64,000 nt of DNA. It comes from Notamacropus eugenii. Lineage: Eukaryota; Chordata; Mammalia; Diprotodontia; Macropodidae. Positions 40,201 to 53,200 of the stretch are shown piece after piece (positions within the stretch are counted from its first letter, which is position 1; every line of letters begins with the position of its first letter). Location of the stretch: positions 240,972,069 to 241,036,068 of the forward strand of contig NC_092874.1 in assembly GCF_028372415.1 (NCBI RefSeq), in the 5' to 3' direction. Under the pieces are notes generated by a model. The model was not told the origin of the DNA. It was given only the letters and a program-made list of their open reading frames with translations, and did no database searches. The position numbers and the translations under genes are program-made.

Positions 40201-41180
40201 GGGAGAGAGAGGAATGATATGATAGAGATGATAGGCAAAGAGACAGATGATATATAGCTGATAGCTAGGTGGGTAAGTAGAGGAAGAGTTCATTAAGTGC
40301 TTCCTCTGTAGTGGATATTGTACCAAGTTCTGATATAAAAGGTTATCCCAATGCTCAAGTAATTTACATTCTAATGGAGGAAGATAACCCATATGAGAGA
40401 AGGTACTTGTAAGCACGGAGGTAGGGGGCAGAACAGTAAGAAAACAGAGAGATATAAAGTGCTCTATAAGGTCTGGAGAGGAAGGGTTACTGATTGGGAT
40501 GAAATTTTTGCCATTCTGAGTCAAAGGCACCACAAGTTATACATCAGATGCTCTCTACACTGATGAAATCATAGGTCTATATGCAGAAAGAAAAAATAAT
40601 GCAATGATCCTTTAATTTAACTCAATAAGCATATATCAGGTTGTTACTGTGGGCTGGGCATTTTGCTAGGTGCTGGACTCATAAAAATAAAATTAGTTCA
40701 GTCCTACTTCTACTGCCAACTAGCTGTGGAATGTTAGGCCTATCTCACAGTCTCTTTGTTCTCATCTGGTCAATTCTTTTTCTCTTGTGAACCTGTGATG
40801 TTATTGGACATGGGGAATTTCCAGTGAGAAAACTTCCTCTCCCAATGCAGACTGGCAATTGTTCTCCAATTTACAGCCCTAAGAGCTTGAGTGACTTTCC
40901 AATGGTTGAATATCCAGCTGAACTGGATAGTTCAAAGACAAAAACTGAACCCAACTTTTCCTGACTGAGGGTCAATCTAACCAATAGCCACTGTATAAGA
41001 GGGATACCTGAATTAGCAACATCATAGAGCTACTAGTGAGATAAAATGGAATAACAGATGGGGAAAGTGCTATTTTCAGGAAATGTGAGGTATTGGTATA
41101 TTCTAAACAAAGAATATTAAACTGAAAACAATCTTAAAACTTACATTAATGATAGAAATGTGTGGATTGAGAGATGATAG

Positions 41181-41213
<33 letters not shown>

Positions 41214-44200
41214 CCCGGATGGATGGTTGGATAGATGGATGGATAGATGGATGTGTCAGGTTGGTATGGCAATACAAATTAGTAAATAACAAAGATGGTA
41301 TCATCCTCCTCCACTACTGCTATTTGCTATAAAATTAAGAAAAGAACACATGTCACAATCTTGACTGGATCAACCCAGCATTAAGATAAAGAGTAGCCTA
41401 TGAAATCAGGCCAGTTGGAACAAATGCAAACTTTACTCTTTACTATTTTCCTTTTTGTTTGATTTTCTTAGAACTAGTGTTTGTTGCAGATAGGTCACAG
41501 AATTCTACCTTAGCAGAAATGGCAGGGGGGACCTTAGGGACTCATTGTACAAATTAGAACCCTAAATATACCAGTGTTGACCCATCCCCTTCACAGAAAT
41601 GGAGAGACTTCTTAGATGTTATATTAGCCTAGGGAGCTGGTAAAGCATTAGAAAGATGCTAGACTGAGCTGGGTTTAATTGTGTATAGGGCAGGGCCAAG
41701 AGAGAAGTGATTTCTGAGGTGCTGAGACATACTTCTTCCTCACCAAGTTTTCTCTTCCCTACTCAAGCACTCTGTGAATGTGTGTGTGTGTGTGTGTGTG
41801 TGTGTTTTATTATATTCACAGATACCTGGAATTCTGCCATTAAAGTTTTATTCCTTTAGTCCAAGGCTTTAACACCCATGAAAATGTGAACAACTCTGGC
41901 AACTCTTACTAGTCATTCATACTGTATTTGTAAATGAAGGATTTGAGAGCAGTTTTTGATAATGAGAAGGGGAGAGAAAGAGAGAGAATTAAATGGATTG
42001 CCAGCTACGTGCCAGGCATGGTGCTAGATGCCTTTTAAAAATATTATCTCATTTGATCCTTACAACTATCCTGTAAGATAAGTGCTATTATGATCCCCAT
42101 TTTAAAGCTGATGAAGGCACAGAACAAGAAGATCAGAAATGGTACAGACAAATGCTTACTTAGAAGTGATTCCCAGAGTAGGTTGCCTGAGAGGTTGATG
42201 TCAACTTCCAAAAACTTACTAGTCATAGCTCCAATCCCAGATCCAGGAAAATGAACCCAAAGGCCTGATCAGTGTCAACTTCCATGGTGTTAAGGGGTCA
42301 CTGGATTCCCAAAGAGACAATCAAGCCACCTCTAATAATTTTTGATGGAAACTAGAACTGGGGACTAGCTATTCAAACCAGATCCAGCTGATTAAATGGA
42401 TCTAGAATAGACACAGGGCAGCTATGTGGTACAGTGGATAGAATGCTAGACCTGGAAGACTCCTCTTCCTGAATACAAATCTGGCCTCAGACACTTACTA
42501 GCTGTGTGACCCTGGGCAAGTCACTTAACCCTCTTTGCCTCAGTTTCCTCATCTGCAAAGTGAGCTAGAGAAGGAAATGGCAAACCACTCCAGTATCTTT
42601 GCCAAGTAGGAAAGTCACTTAACCCTGTTTGCCTCAGTTTCCTCATCTATAAAATGAGCTGGAGAAGGAAATGGTAAACCACTCTAGTATCTTTGCCAAG
42701 AAAACCCCAAATAGGGTCACAGAGGGTTGACAGGACAGAAAAAATGACTTAACAGATAGATACAGAATAAAATACAACTAGGGCAGTTAAGTGTCCTAAT
42801 GAATACAGATCTGGACCTGAAATCAGTAAGATCTGACTTCAAATCCAACCTCAGATACTTACTAACTGTATGGCCCTGGGCAAGTCACTTAATTGCTATC
42901 TGCCTCGGTTTCCTCAAAATGAGGGTAACTATAGTCCCTACCTCTCAGAGTTGTTGTGGTGACCAAATGAGATGTTTGAAAAGCATTTTGTAAACCTTAA
43001 AGAGTTGAATAAATACTATAATTTTGTTATAATTATTTCAGAAATTATTATAATTGTTAATATTATAAATTAATAACATAATTCTTATATGTCCTATAGG
43101 TTTGTCAAGATAAAGCCTAAAGGATCAGCAAGTTTCCAAAGTGGGAGGGGAAGAGTGGTAAAATAGAAACCCAGGCAAAAAGCTAGAAAACTTTGGTTCA
43201 GAATTAACCTTAGCTTACTTGGTATAAAATACCTAAATAAGAAAGAAAGTTGGCTCTGGGTCAAATGTTACCTGAGCCATGGTTTCTCCTTACTTTATGC
43301 CAAGAGTAAGAAGCTAGGAAATTGAGACAGACAGACAAGTCCCCACAAGTAAGAAGACACAAAGGAGGGGCCATTAAGAATGGTTGGCAGAGACTGTGCC
43401 AGTGAACAGCTGTGTTGAGTCCTGATCCAGGCAATGAAAATGGTTTAATCACAAACTATAGACCTGGGGAAAATCTGCACTGCTGATGGAACATGGGCCA
43501 AGAAAACTGTTAACAATGCTTCCTCACCTTCCCAAGGAAAGAGCCAAATGTACTATGGATTATCTACTCACTCTAAACTCCTTGTTTCTTCAGCTTGGAA
43601 CTATGACCATAAAGTTACTAAACTGAACTGGGGGTATCATTAGGCTATATCCCAAAGAGCTGAAAGAAAGAGGGAAAAGGCCCATATGTACAAAAATATT
43701 CATTGCAGTTCTTTTTGTAGTAATGAAGAGGTAGAAACTATGAGGATGGAGTGGGATGGAATTCATCTATTGGGAAACAACTGAACACATTATAGTATAT
43801 AAATGGAATGGAATGTTATTGAGATATGTTGACCTGAAAACTTGGTTAGAGAAAAGGCAACATGGCTAAATGCATACATTTTATGATTTAATTAATTAAT
43901 TGATCAATTCCCCATAAAGAAAACAGTTACATAGCGCTATGGAGTCAGAGGTGACTCTGACGACCTAGTACAGAAATCATTTGTCTTAAGTACATTTTGC
44001 CATGAGAAAGAAACTCTCCTAATTAAGCAAATCATAAATTCAGTAAGACAGGACAATTAACAAAGCAATGTTAGTCAGGCCTTGTGATTTCAGGCTGGGT
44101 AAGCATATGTCTCGGTGATAAGGAAAGAAACCCCACCACTAGTAAGTGGCAGGCTTCCTCCCCTAAACAGATAATTGACATAGGAAAGAGTAAACAATGT

Positions 44201-47200
44201 TCAATAGAAATTACGACCTAAGATGTCTATATTTTCTTTACCATTAATATGCCATAACATAGTATATGTCTATAGATAATAAGATACAAAGGAAAGTCCC
44301 ATTATTCAAGATATAGTGTCTTAGGTTAGAGGTCTCCTTAAGGAGTGTAGAGTCGGCCTTGGCTGGCTTTTGCTGACATAGGAAGAGGCATTCTCTGAGT
44401 TTACTTCAGAGAGAACAAAGAGATTATTCCAAAATTTTATATTAAACATTATCAGATAATAAATGGTTTTAGAGAAACACAGAAAGATATATCATTCAAC
44501 CAAAACTACCCTCTCCAAAATATTAAATGATCTGTTCCTAATTCAATAGTTGATTATTCATATTGATGGGGTACAGGCCCAAGATGAGACCTTCACCCCT
44601 TAACCCAAAAGAATTTGAGTACCATTTATTTATCTTTAGGCTGTGAGACCCTTGAACTCTCCTTCCCACCTGACCAGGTATTTGCCCAAAATCATAAGCC
44701 TTTCATTATCACTGCGCCCAATCTGTTACTCTTAAAGTATCCTAGCCCTCCTTTGTCTGTTATCTCCAGGTAGCCTTCAGCTACTTCTCTCCCTTAATCC
44801 CATTGTTTTGGTTACAGGAATCTGACCTCTAGTCACCCCAGTCCCATCAAGACTCTCCTTAGATTCTTCTTCAAGACAGTCCCAGACTACTAGATCACCC
44901 CTAGGTACCTCCTACAATCTTTCTGTATATAAAACCTATCTTATTTCCATAAAGGTGCTCAGATTCCTTAAGAGTCTGGCCAATATGGTGAATCCTTAAT
45001 TAGCTTTGTTTTTGCTTTGGCTGAAACAAGACTTGGGTCGAATTCATTGGGGCAGGAACCAGCGTGTCAGTATTTTGGGGTCCTGAGTATCCCTAACTTT
45101 GACAATATGAGGGAGAAACAATCATTTCCCTCATTTGAAAACCAACTCATTATCTTTCCCCCCCAAAACTCTCCTCTCTTCCTAATTTCTCCATTACTGT
45201 GGAGGGCATCTCCATTCTCCCAGTTACCAGATTATAATTTAGGTGTCATCCTCAACTTCTCATTCTCCCCCATTAGACTGTGGGCTCTATGACATCAGGA
45301 ACTGTCTTTTACTTTCCTTTGTATCCCCAGTGCTAAGCACAGTGACTGGCACATCGTAGGGACTTAATACTTACTGACTGACATATGAAATAATAAGGAG
45401 TTAAGTGAGCCAAACCAGGAGAACAATTTACACAATAACAACATCATGAAGACAAAAAAATTTTTAAAGACTTAAGAACTCAGATCAGTTCAATCACCAA
45501 CTGTTATGCCACAGAACTGATAATGAAGTATGTTATCTACCTCTTGACAGAGAGGTAACAGACTCAAAATGAAGAATGAGACAGACATTTTCAGTTGACA
45601 CCATGTGTCTTGCCTTTGTTGGAGATTTTTTTTCCAGTGGCTGCTAATAAATTCGTTTGAATACTAAGGGCATTACACAGAAATGAACAATCAGTATTTA
45701 TAGCAGCTTTCAGTACCAGGGTCAGTTTCCAGCCCAAAATGTTTTATTCTCAATTCATGTCAATGTGGGAATTTACTTTACTTCACTGTGCATGTTTGTC
45801 ACAAGGATTTTGTTTTGGTTTTTGTTTTCAATGGGGGAGTATGGGAAGGAGAGAAAAATGAATATTTATTAATTTTTTAAAATTTAATTTTAAAAATTTA
45901 TTTTAAAAAATTTAAAAACAAACTCCCTGCTTTTTTCTTGCTGGTTACAGAAAAAGTTAGTCTTCATTGTACATGTTCATTTTTTACTTCTAAGCTGTTA
46001 AATATGATAAAACTATTGATCAACATAAATCCCACCCATCAGATATATTTTTACTTAAGGCTCATGTATACAGATGAATCTATACAACACGTACATTGTC
46101 TCCCTCTTTAGATTGTAATTTCATTGAGATCAGGGACTGTCTTTCTTTTAATTAATTATTGTACAATGCCTGGCAAGAAGTAAGTGCTTAATAAATGTTT
46201 ATTGGATTGGATTGGAATGGAAAGAAAGAGAGGGAATTCACTTGTTTTAGAGGCAGGAGAAGTTCAGATAAAGGGCTATCACTGAAACTTTGAAATATAC
46301 ATTCAATAGAGATGTATGTTTGCTAGAAGGTAGTTAGTTGGCTCAGTGGATAGATAGTGGGACTTAGAATCAGGAAGACTGATTCTAAGTTCAAAATCCA
46401 GCCTCAGACGCTTACTAGTTGTGTGATGGTGGGCAAGCAATTTAACCCTGCTTAATTTCTTTTTCTGTAAAATCAGGATAATAATAACATTTACCTAATA
46501 TGCAATTATTATCCTCTGTTATAAGGATAAAATGTGATAATAATTATAAAAGTGCTTTGCAAACCTCAAAGTGCTATATTAATGTTAGTTATTATATGTT
46601 ATATATTAGGGCAGCTAGGTGGTCCAATGGATAGAGTACCTGGAGTAAAGAGGCCTGAGTTCAAATCCAGCCTCAAATAGTTACTACCTGTGTAACCCTG
46701 GGGCAAGTCCCTTTAACCCTGTTCCTCTCAGTTTCCTTATCTGCAAAATGAATTAGAAATGAAATGGCAAACCATTCTGGTATCTCTGCCAAGAACATCT
46801 CAAATGGGATCATGAAGCGTCAGACAACTTAAATAACTCAACAACAACAAAGATTATTATTGTTCTTTTAACAAGTCCCCTAAAAGAAAAACGGAGTCTT
46901 TTCAATTCAGCTTATCACAGCAATAATTGAAGCAGCAAGATACAATGGAAAGAGTATAGGGTTTAAAGTCAGATGACCCTAAGTCTGAATCCCAGCTCTG
47001 CCACTCATTGCCTGTGTGACCTTTAGCAAGTCCAGTAACTCTTCTGTGCCTTTGTTTCCCCATCCGTAAAATCAGGGCATTGGACTAGATGACCTTTAAG
47101 GTCCCTCCCAACTCTCTATATCAATGGTCATGGGAAATATACTCCGAGTCAATACAGTCTCAGAAAAAAGCAAGCAAAATTGGCAGGCCTCTGCCTTCCT

Positions 47201-50200
47201 GGAGGTCAGGGCATGGTAAGAAAGCCTGGACCCAGAAGGGGAGTGAGTAGCTAGGACACTTCTGCTCTTACAAAGGAAGCTGGGACTTGTGTGTCCCAGA
47301 TATCGGCCGCCAGGCTACAAGGCTTTTTTGCACACCACTGCCACCAGGTGGTTATAGTCTTACAGCTCTCTTAGTTTGTCTTCACACAGCACTTGGCTGC
47401 TGCTGTGTCCTTTATACTCAAAGAGGACCGTGACATCAGAGAGGTGATGCCATGTCGTGCAAGTGAATTGGACCTAAGTGAGGGAAGGCTCCTCTGGAGC
47501 CAACTGGATCCAGTGGCCAGATCAGAACAGGAGATGGTCCAGGATGTCGTAGCGGGGTATTTAGTCAGAGAACCTTAGTTTATAATCGAGCTCTTTCATT
47601 TGCTCTGTGCGACCTACAGCTTTCTGGTTCTTGTTCTGGGTCGAGTTCTAAATCTGTGTTCCTATGACAAGGACCCCACCAAGAAGTTATGATTGTTCAG
47701 TGGTGTCCAACTCTTCATGATCCCTTTGGAGTTTTCTTGGTAAAAGACCTGGAGTGGTTTGTCACTTCCTCCTCCAGCTCATTTTGCAGATAAGTAAACT
47801 AAGGCAAGCAGGGTTAAATGACTTATCCAGGGTCACAGAGTAAGGCTAGATTTCAACTCATATCTTCCTAGGCCCAACACTCTATCCTCTACATCACCAG
47901 CCTCATTTTCTCCTTTTTTCTCACTTTCTTTTTTTTTTAAAGAGGCCATTCTTTTCCTCATTTTTTATTAAGCCTTAATCACTGAATGGGCTCTGCCTCA
48001 GTCAAAATGAGACCTGTTAAAGACTTTAGCTTGAAAAGACCTGTATCCTGGGCCCTCTCTACTTGTCCTGATCCATATCTGACCGCTGGACCCATAGGGT
48101 TCTGGAGAAGAAAGTGCCTGGCATGTAGTAGGTACTCAATAAATGATTTAGTATGTAACCCTGAGCAAGTCACCTAACCTCTCTGTGCTGTAGGTAACTA
48201 AGGACACAGATTGCAGAGAGGGTGCTGACCTTGATTGATAGTGGGAGTTTCCTGTATCCATGAAATCACACATCCAGTTACTATACTTTTCCTTAAGTCT
48301 TCACTAAGGACTTTACACATTTTATCTCATTTTATTCTTGTAACAATCCCATGAGGTGAGTATTAATTCTCCATCTTATAAAGGCTGAGTTAGACACCCA
48401 TCATCACCCAAGTGGCATCAGAAAGAAAGAGGTTTTATTATGTTTAGTATGATTGTATATACTGTCTTGGGGAGGGGAGAAGGGAAGGAGGGGGAGAAAA
48501 AGTAAATGTTGAAAACTAAAAATAAATATTTTTTAAAACATAGAAAAAACTAGAAAGAATAGGAATAAAGGGATCATTTCTTAAAAAACAAAAAAGAGGT
48601 TTCAAATCGAAGGTCTCTCCCAACTCCAAGTTCAATACTCTTTACTTTGACCTACTTGACTAAGAAAAGTATGCAAAGCACTGTCTCTTAAGGTAAATAT
48701 ACTTATTACTAAATATAGTTACTTATAGTACTTTTATTAAGTACTATAACAGAAAGGTTTATGACCACTCAAAGGATCAGGGAAACTATATCTGGTTGGT
48801 AGAAATCAAAAGATTTATGAATCTTGATTTATCACTCAACCACGGAGGAGGGGAGAAATAGAAGGTGTCCCAGGTGGAGAGAACAGCATGAACCAAGGTG
48901 AGGAGGGGGGGGGGTTTTGTTCAAATTGAACCAGAGGACAAGCCCTATAAATAGGCACAATACGAATGTTAGCTATTACAAAGATTTGCAAAACATTTTA
49001 CATGGTAGTGTGCTCAGCAAATGTGGAAGACAGTTAAAAAGACCCTAGTTTTATATTTCAATTTAGTATAAATAGCTGTCTTAAGAAGGTCATTCTCTCC
49101 GGCTGGGCTTTATCAAATATCTCTCTAACTTAGGAAGATTCAGACTTTCCCACTTAACTCAGCAATGATGAGAAACCCCTTTACCTCATTTGATTGACTG
49201 CAGCCTTAACTGTGCTAGTTCAGCAAATTCTCATTAAGTATCAAGTGCCCTAAGCAATGTGAATCTTGCAAGATAGAAACAAATCATTTAGTTAATCTAT
49301 TAGTCTACTGATCAAAGTAGTAGGGTGTTCAGTCTTGTGCTAGACAAGTAGACAATGGAAGGCTTTAAAATTTATTAAATGTGTAATGTACTGTCTCTTC
49401 AAGTTTGTGGTTACAAATTGATGGATAAATGAATGACTGATACCACTGACCCACTTTATTTTCACACTGTGGTGGAGGTCTAATCCATCCAATCCATTCT
49501 GGAATCTCCCTTTGTCACCAACTGAGCCTCTGGGGTATTCAACTGTTCTCCTACCTGACAGCTGAGGCCAGAGGCGTTTTAACACCTAACTGAAAGAAAA
49601 TGAAAAACCCCAAGAGGCCCCAGTTCCTAACTAAAGGATGCCAAGACAGGAGTGTGAAGGAGAAGGCATGGTAGTATGCTCAGCAAATGTGGAAGGCAGT
49701 TAAAAAGAATATTAGGCCTTAGTTTTATATTTCAATTTAGTATAAATAGCTACCTCAGAAAGGCAGTTCTCCCAGGTTGGGTTTTATCCCCAAAGCAGAG
49801 ATGAGAGGTAAAGAAAAACTAGCCATCATTGCCTTGTGACCAGAAACAAGCAATCATTCAATGGTTGAACAGTGACAAGTTCCCTTTGGCTAGTGAAACT
49901 AACGGACCTATGGGAATCTGTTTTGCATGACTATATATATCTGTAATGGATTTTGTTTTTCTTGCCTTCTTAATGAAGGAAGGAAAAATGAAAAGGAGAG
50001 AGGGAGAGCATAAAATAAAATTGAATTAGTAAAGAAAAGAAAGTAAGTGACCTATGTAGGAATCCAATTCAGGACCTTGATTTCAGCAACATTTGGGCTT
50101 TTCAATACCTTTGCTATATTGTTTTAAAATTGAGTCAAAAGCTACCATCACGCAAAGAAATACATGCTTGATGTGTTAAGTCACCTCCATACATTTAATT

Positions 50201-53200
50201 TAACTTTCCGACATTTAAACATTAATGACAATACACACTGAAAAAAAAGAAAGGTTCCATATATATTACAACAAAATATTTATAGCAGCTATTTTTGCAG
50301 TAGCAAAAAATTGGAAGTAAAATTAACACTCATCAGTTGGGGAAGGACTAAACAAATTATGGTACATGAATGTAATGGAATAACAACCCTGTGCTGTAAG
50401 AAATGATAAATGGGATGGATATAGAAAAGCATGGAAAGATTTGCATGATCTAATACAGAGTAAAGTTAGCAGAGTCAAGAAAACAATTTACTCAATGGCG
50501 ATAACGTAAATGAAAAGAACAAAAACTGTAAAAGAATTTAAAAATGAATATCACAAAATAACAAAGAACAAGGAAATCCTTAAAGAAGAGATGACAAAGC
50601 ACCTCCCCCACACCTCTGCAGAGGGGAGGGCAGGGGAGAGTGTCCATGGTGTGGAACATTGCATATATTGTCAGTTTTTTCTTCTATGTATGATCTGCTT
50701 TGCTGATTTTTCCCCTCTTCCTCTTTGTTTTTTCTTTTAAATATATCCTCCCCCCTTCTAAAGGATGGCTTTCTGGGAGGAGGAAGGAAAAGATACAGGA
50801 GAAAATTTAGGCAATGTAAAAAGAAGATATCGATGTAATTTATTTTTTAAATGTAGTACTAAAAAGAGACAAAATGTTTATTCATATAATTTCAGATTAC
50901 CATTATACATTTATGAAGGCTCTATCCAAGTTCTACATTTTGTGAATATTTGTAAAAGATTCTTTAAAATCACTTACTTTCCAGAAAAGCTTTCTGAAAA
51001 TGAAATTTCTCTGGGCTGCTACTTTAAGTTCTGCCGCTAAGCAGGCTATCCGTCCTAACGTATTGTCTTTTAGTAAGAGTTCAGATTTCAGTTGTCTGAA
51101 TAGTTTAATCATCTCCTCAGACCTATAGGGAGAACAAAAACAAATTCCAGAGAGCTCAGAATGTCATAGGGGCAGTCCCAGCACCCATGAAGCCACTTTA
51201 GATCTATTCATAATCCCAGTTTCAAAGGAGTCAACTCTTTTATTAGGCAAAAGAAGAGGCATCCAGGAGCTTGTTAAGGATCTTTGAATTTATAGTCCAA
51301 TGTCTTCAAAAAGCAGTTTTCTCAGTTTATGCATCATGCAGTTTTCAGACTAGGAAGGATTTATATTAGCTCAAAGGAAGCTTTTGAACTAAGCTGTGGG
51401 GAGAGATGAAGAGAGGTGAAGTAAAGTTAGGAGAGAAAGAACTGACCATTGGGTTCCTGCCGAACCTTTGTGGTGGATATCATGAGACCTTGAACTTAGT
51501 ATGGCTGACTCAGAGAAAGCCTCTGCTGTATGGACAGAGGATTCAGACTGAGAATACTGGGTCCCTTTAAGATCAAAAGATGCTCCAAAAAGGTTTTCTC
51601 TCTCCAATTCCCACCTCCACCCCCTCGCCCCGCCATGGGTAGTGGTGTTCATTTATTATTTGTTTCTTTGGTATGCCTTAAATTGGTCTGATTTTGCCTC
51701 TCCTTATATAAGATCTTGGCCATTCAATTTGTATGTTGCATTTTGTATAATGGTAGAAAATGAGGGATAGGTAGAAAGAGGAAGGAAAGATTCAGTGGCT
51801 GGCTGAATTTATATAGGAGTTTTAAAAAAAAAAAATTAATCAAGAGAGTAAATTCTGTTCTGTCTACCAGATCTAGGAACTGATCTGAGGACATAAAGCA
51901 ACAGGCAGAATCTTAAGTAGAACCTGGGACTTTTCTTTCTGCCCCAGGACTAAGTAAGTCATTCATTCCTTCATCTGTAGGTCACTTTGAAGTAGGTGCC
52001 AGAAGAAAAGCAGTTTTCCCCTACCCAATCTCAAAAGAGAGGGAACAAAAAGGAAAGATTTTGCCCTGTGCTGGCCCTGGGGGAGGACATAGGTGTGGTC
52101 CAGAAAGACCAAGTTCCATCCCCTTTCCAGAAACTGACAACTGAAGAGGTTTAGTACACTATGTAGATAGTATGACTGCTAGGGTGCTATTAAAAAGTGT
52201 CTGATCAACATCGGAAAAGGGTAAGCAAATAGAATCTATAAGAGGAAATTAGCTCAAGATGGATGGGATGTTCTCAGAATTCTGACAACACAATCACATA
52301 TGATTAGGACAGAAAATGGAAGAGGGGAATCTAAAAAGACTAATTGGGCTTTTGTTGTTTAGTCATTTCAGTTGTGTACAACTCTTTGTGACCCTATTTG
52401 AGGTTTTCTTGGCAAAGATACTTGCAGTGGTTTGCCATTTCCTTTTCCAACTCCTTTTAGAGATAAGGAATCTGAGACAAAGAGGGTTTAGTGACTTGCC
52501 CAGGGTCACACAGCTAGTAAGTATCTGAGGCCTATTTTGAACTCAGGTCTTCCTGACTCCACACCCAACACTCTATCCAGTGTGATACCTACTTGCCCTA
52601 CCTAGAGTATTTACTGACCAACTCATTTTAAAAATACATGTGCAGAAAGAATGTAGCTGAGGATGCCTATAAATAAGGAGCATGGTCCTATCACAATAAT
52701 GTCAGAACCATAAAGACCAGAATAAGTTGAATCTTGAAATGAGTGCTAAGGAAAGCAAATGTGACTTAAAGAAGAAAAACAAAGGGAAAAGACTTAGTCG
52801 AGACAGAATAACTGCTTCTACGTATCTGAAGAGCTGATATATAAAAAGGGATCTTAATCTCAGTAGGAAGGACAAGAAACAAGTAGAAGCTATAGACTGG
52901 CAATTTACAGCTTGATAGGAGAAAGAATTATGTAACAAATAGCGCTGCCCAAAATTAGAAAGGATTGTCTTAATGGATTTCTTTTTTTTCTTTTTGTGGC
53001 ACAATAAGCCCTCAAAATGTTTTCAAGAATTCAAGGCGCCAAAGTGTGGTTTTTTTTTGACAGAAGCTACCTTTAGAGAAGTAAAGCAGAGATTAATCAG
53101 TGCCCTGGTGTTAATATATCCAGAATGTCCAAAGCCATTCCTACTGGAAATGTTGACTCTTTCTGGGCAACAAAAAGTTATTCTACCCCAAGCAGGCACC

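Noticed and set aside
39846-40238. 130-codon minus-strand Ser/Leu/Tyr-rich frame resembling a membrane protein
   Set aside because: It is the translation of a degenerate GATA/GACA tract.
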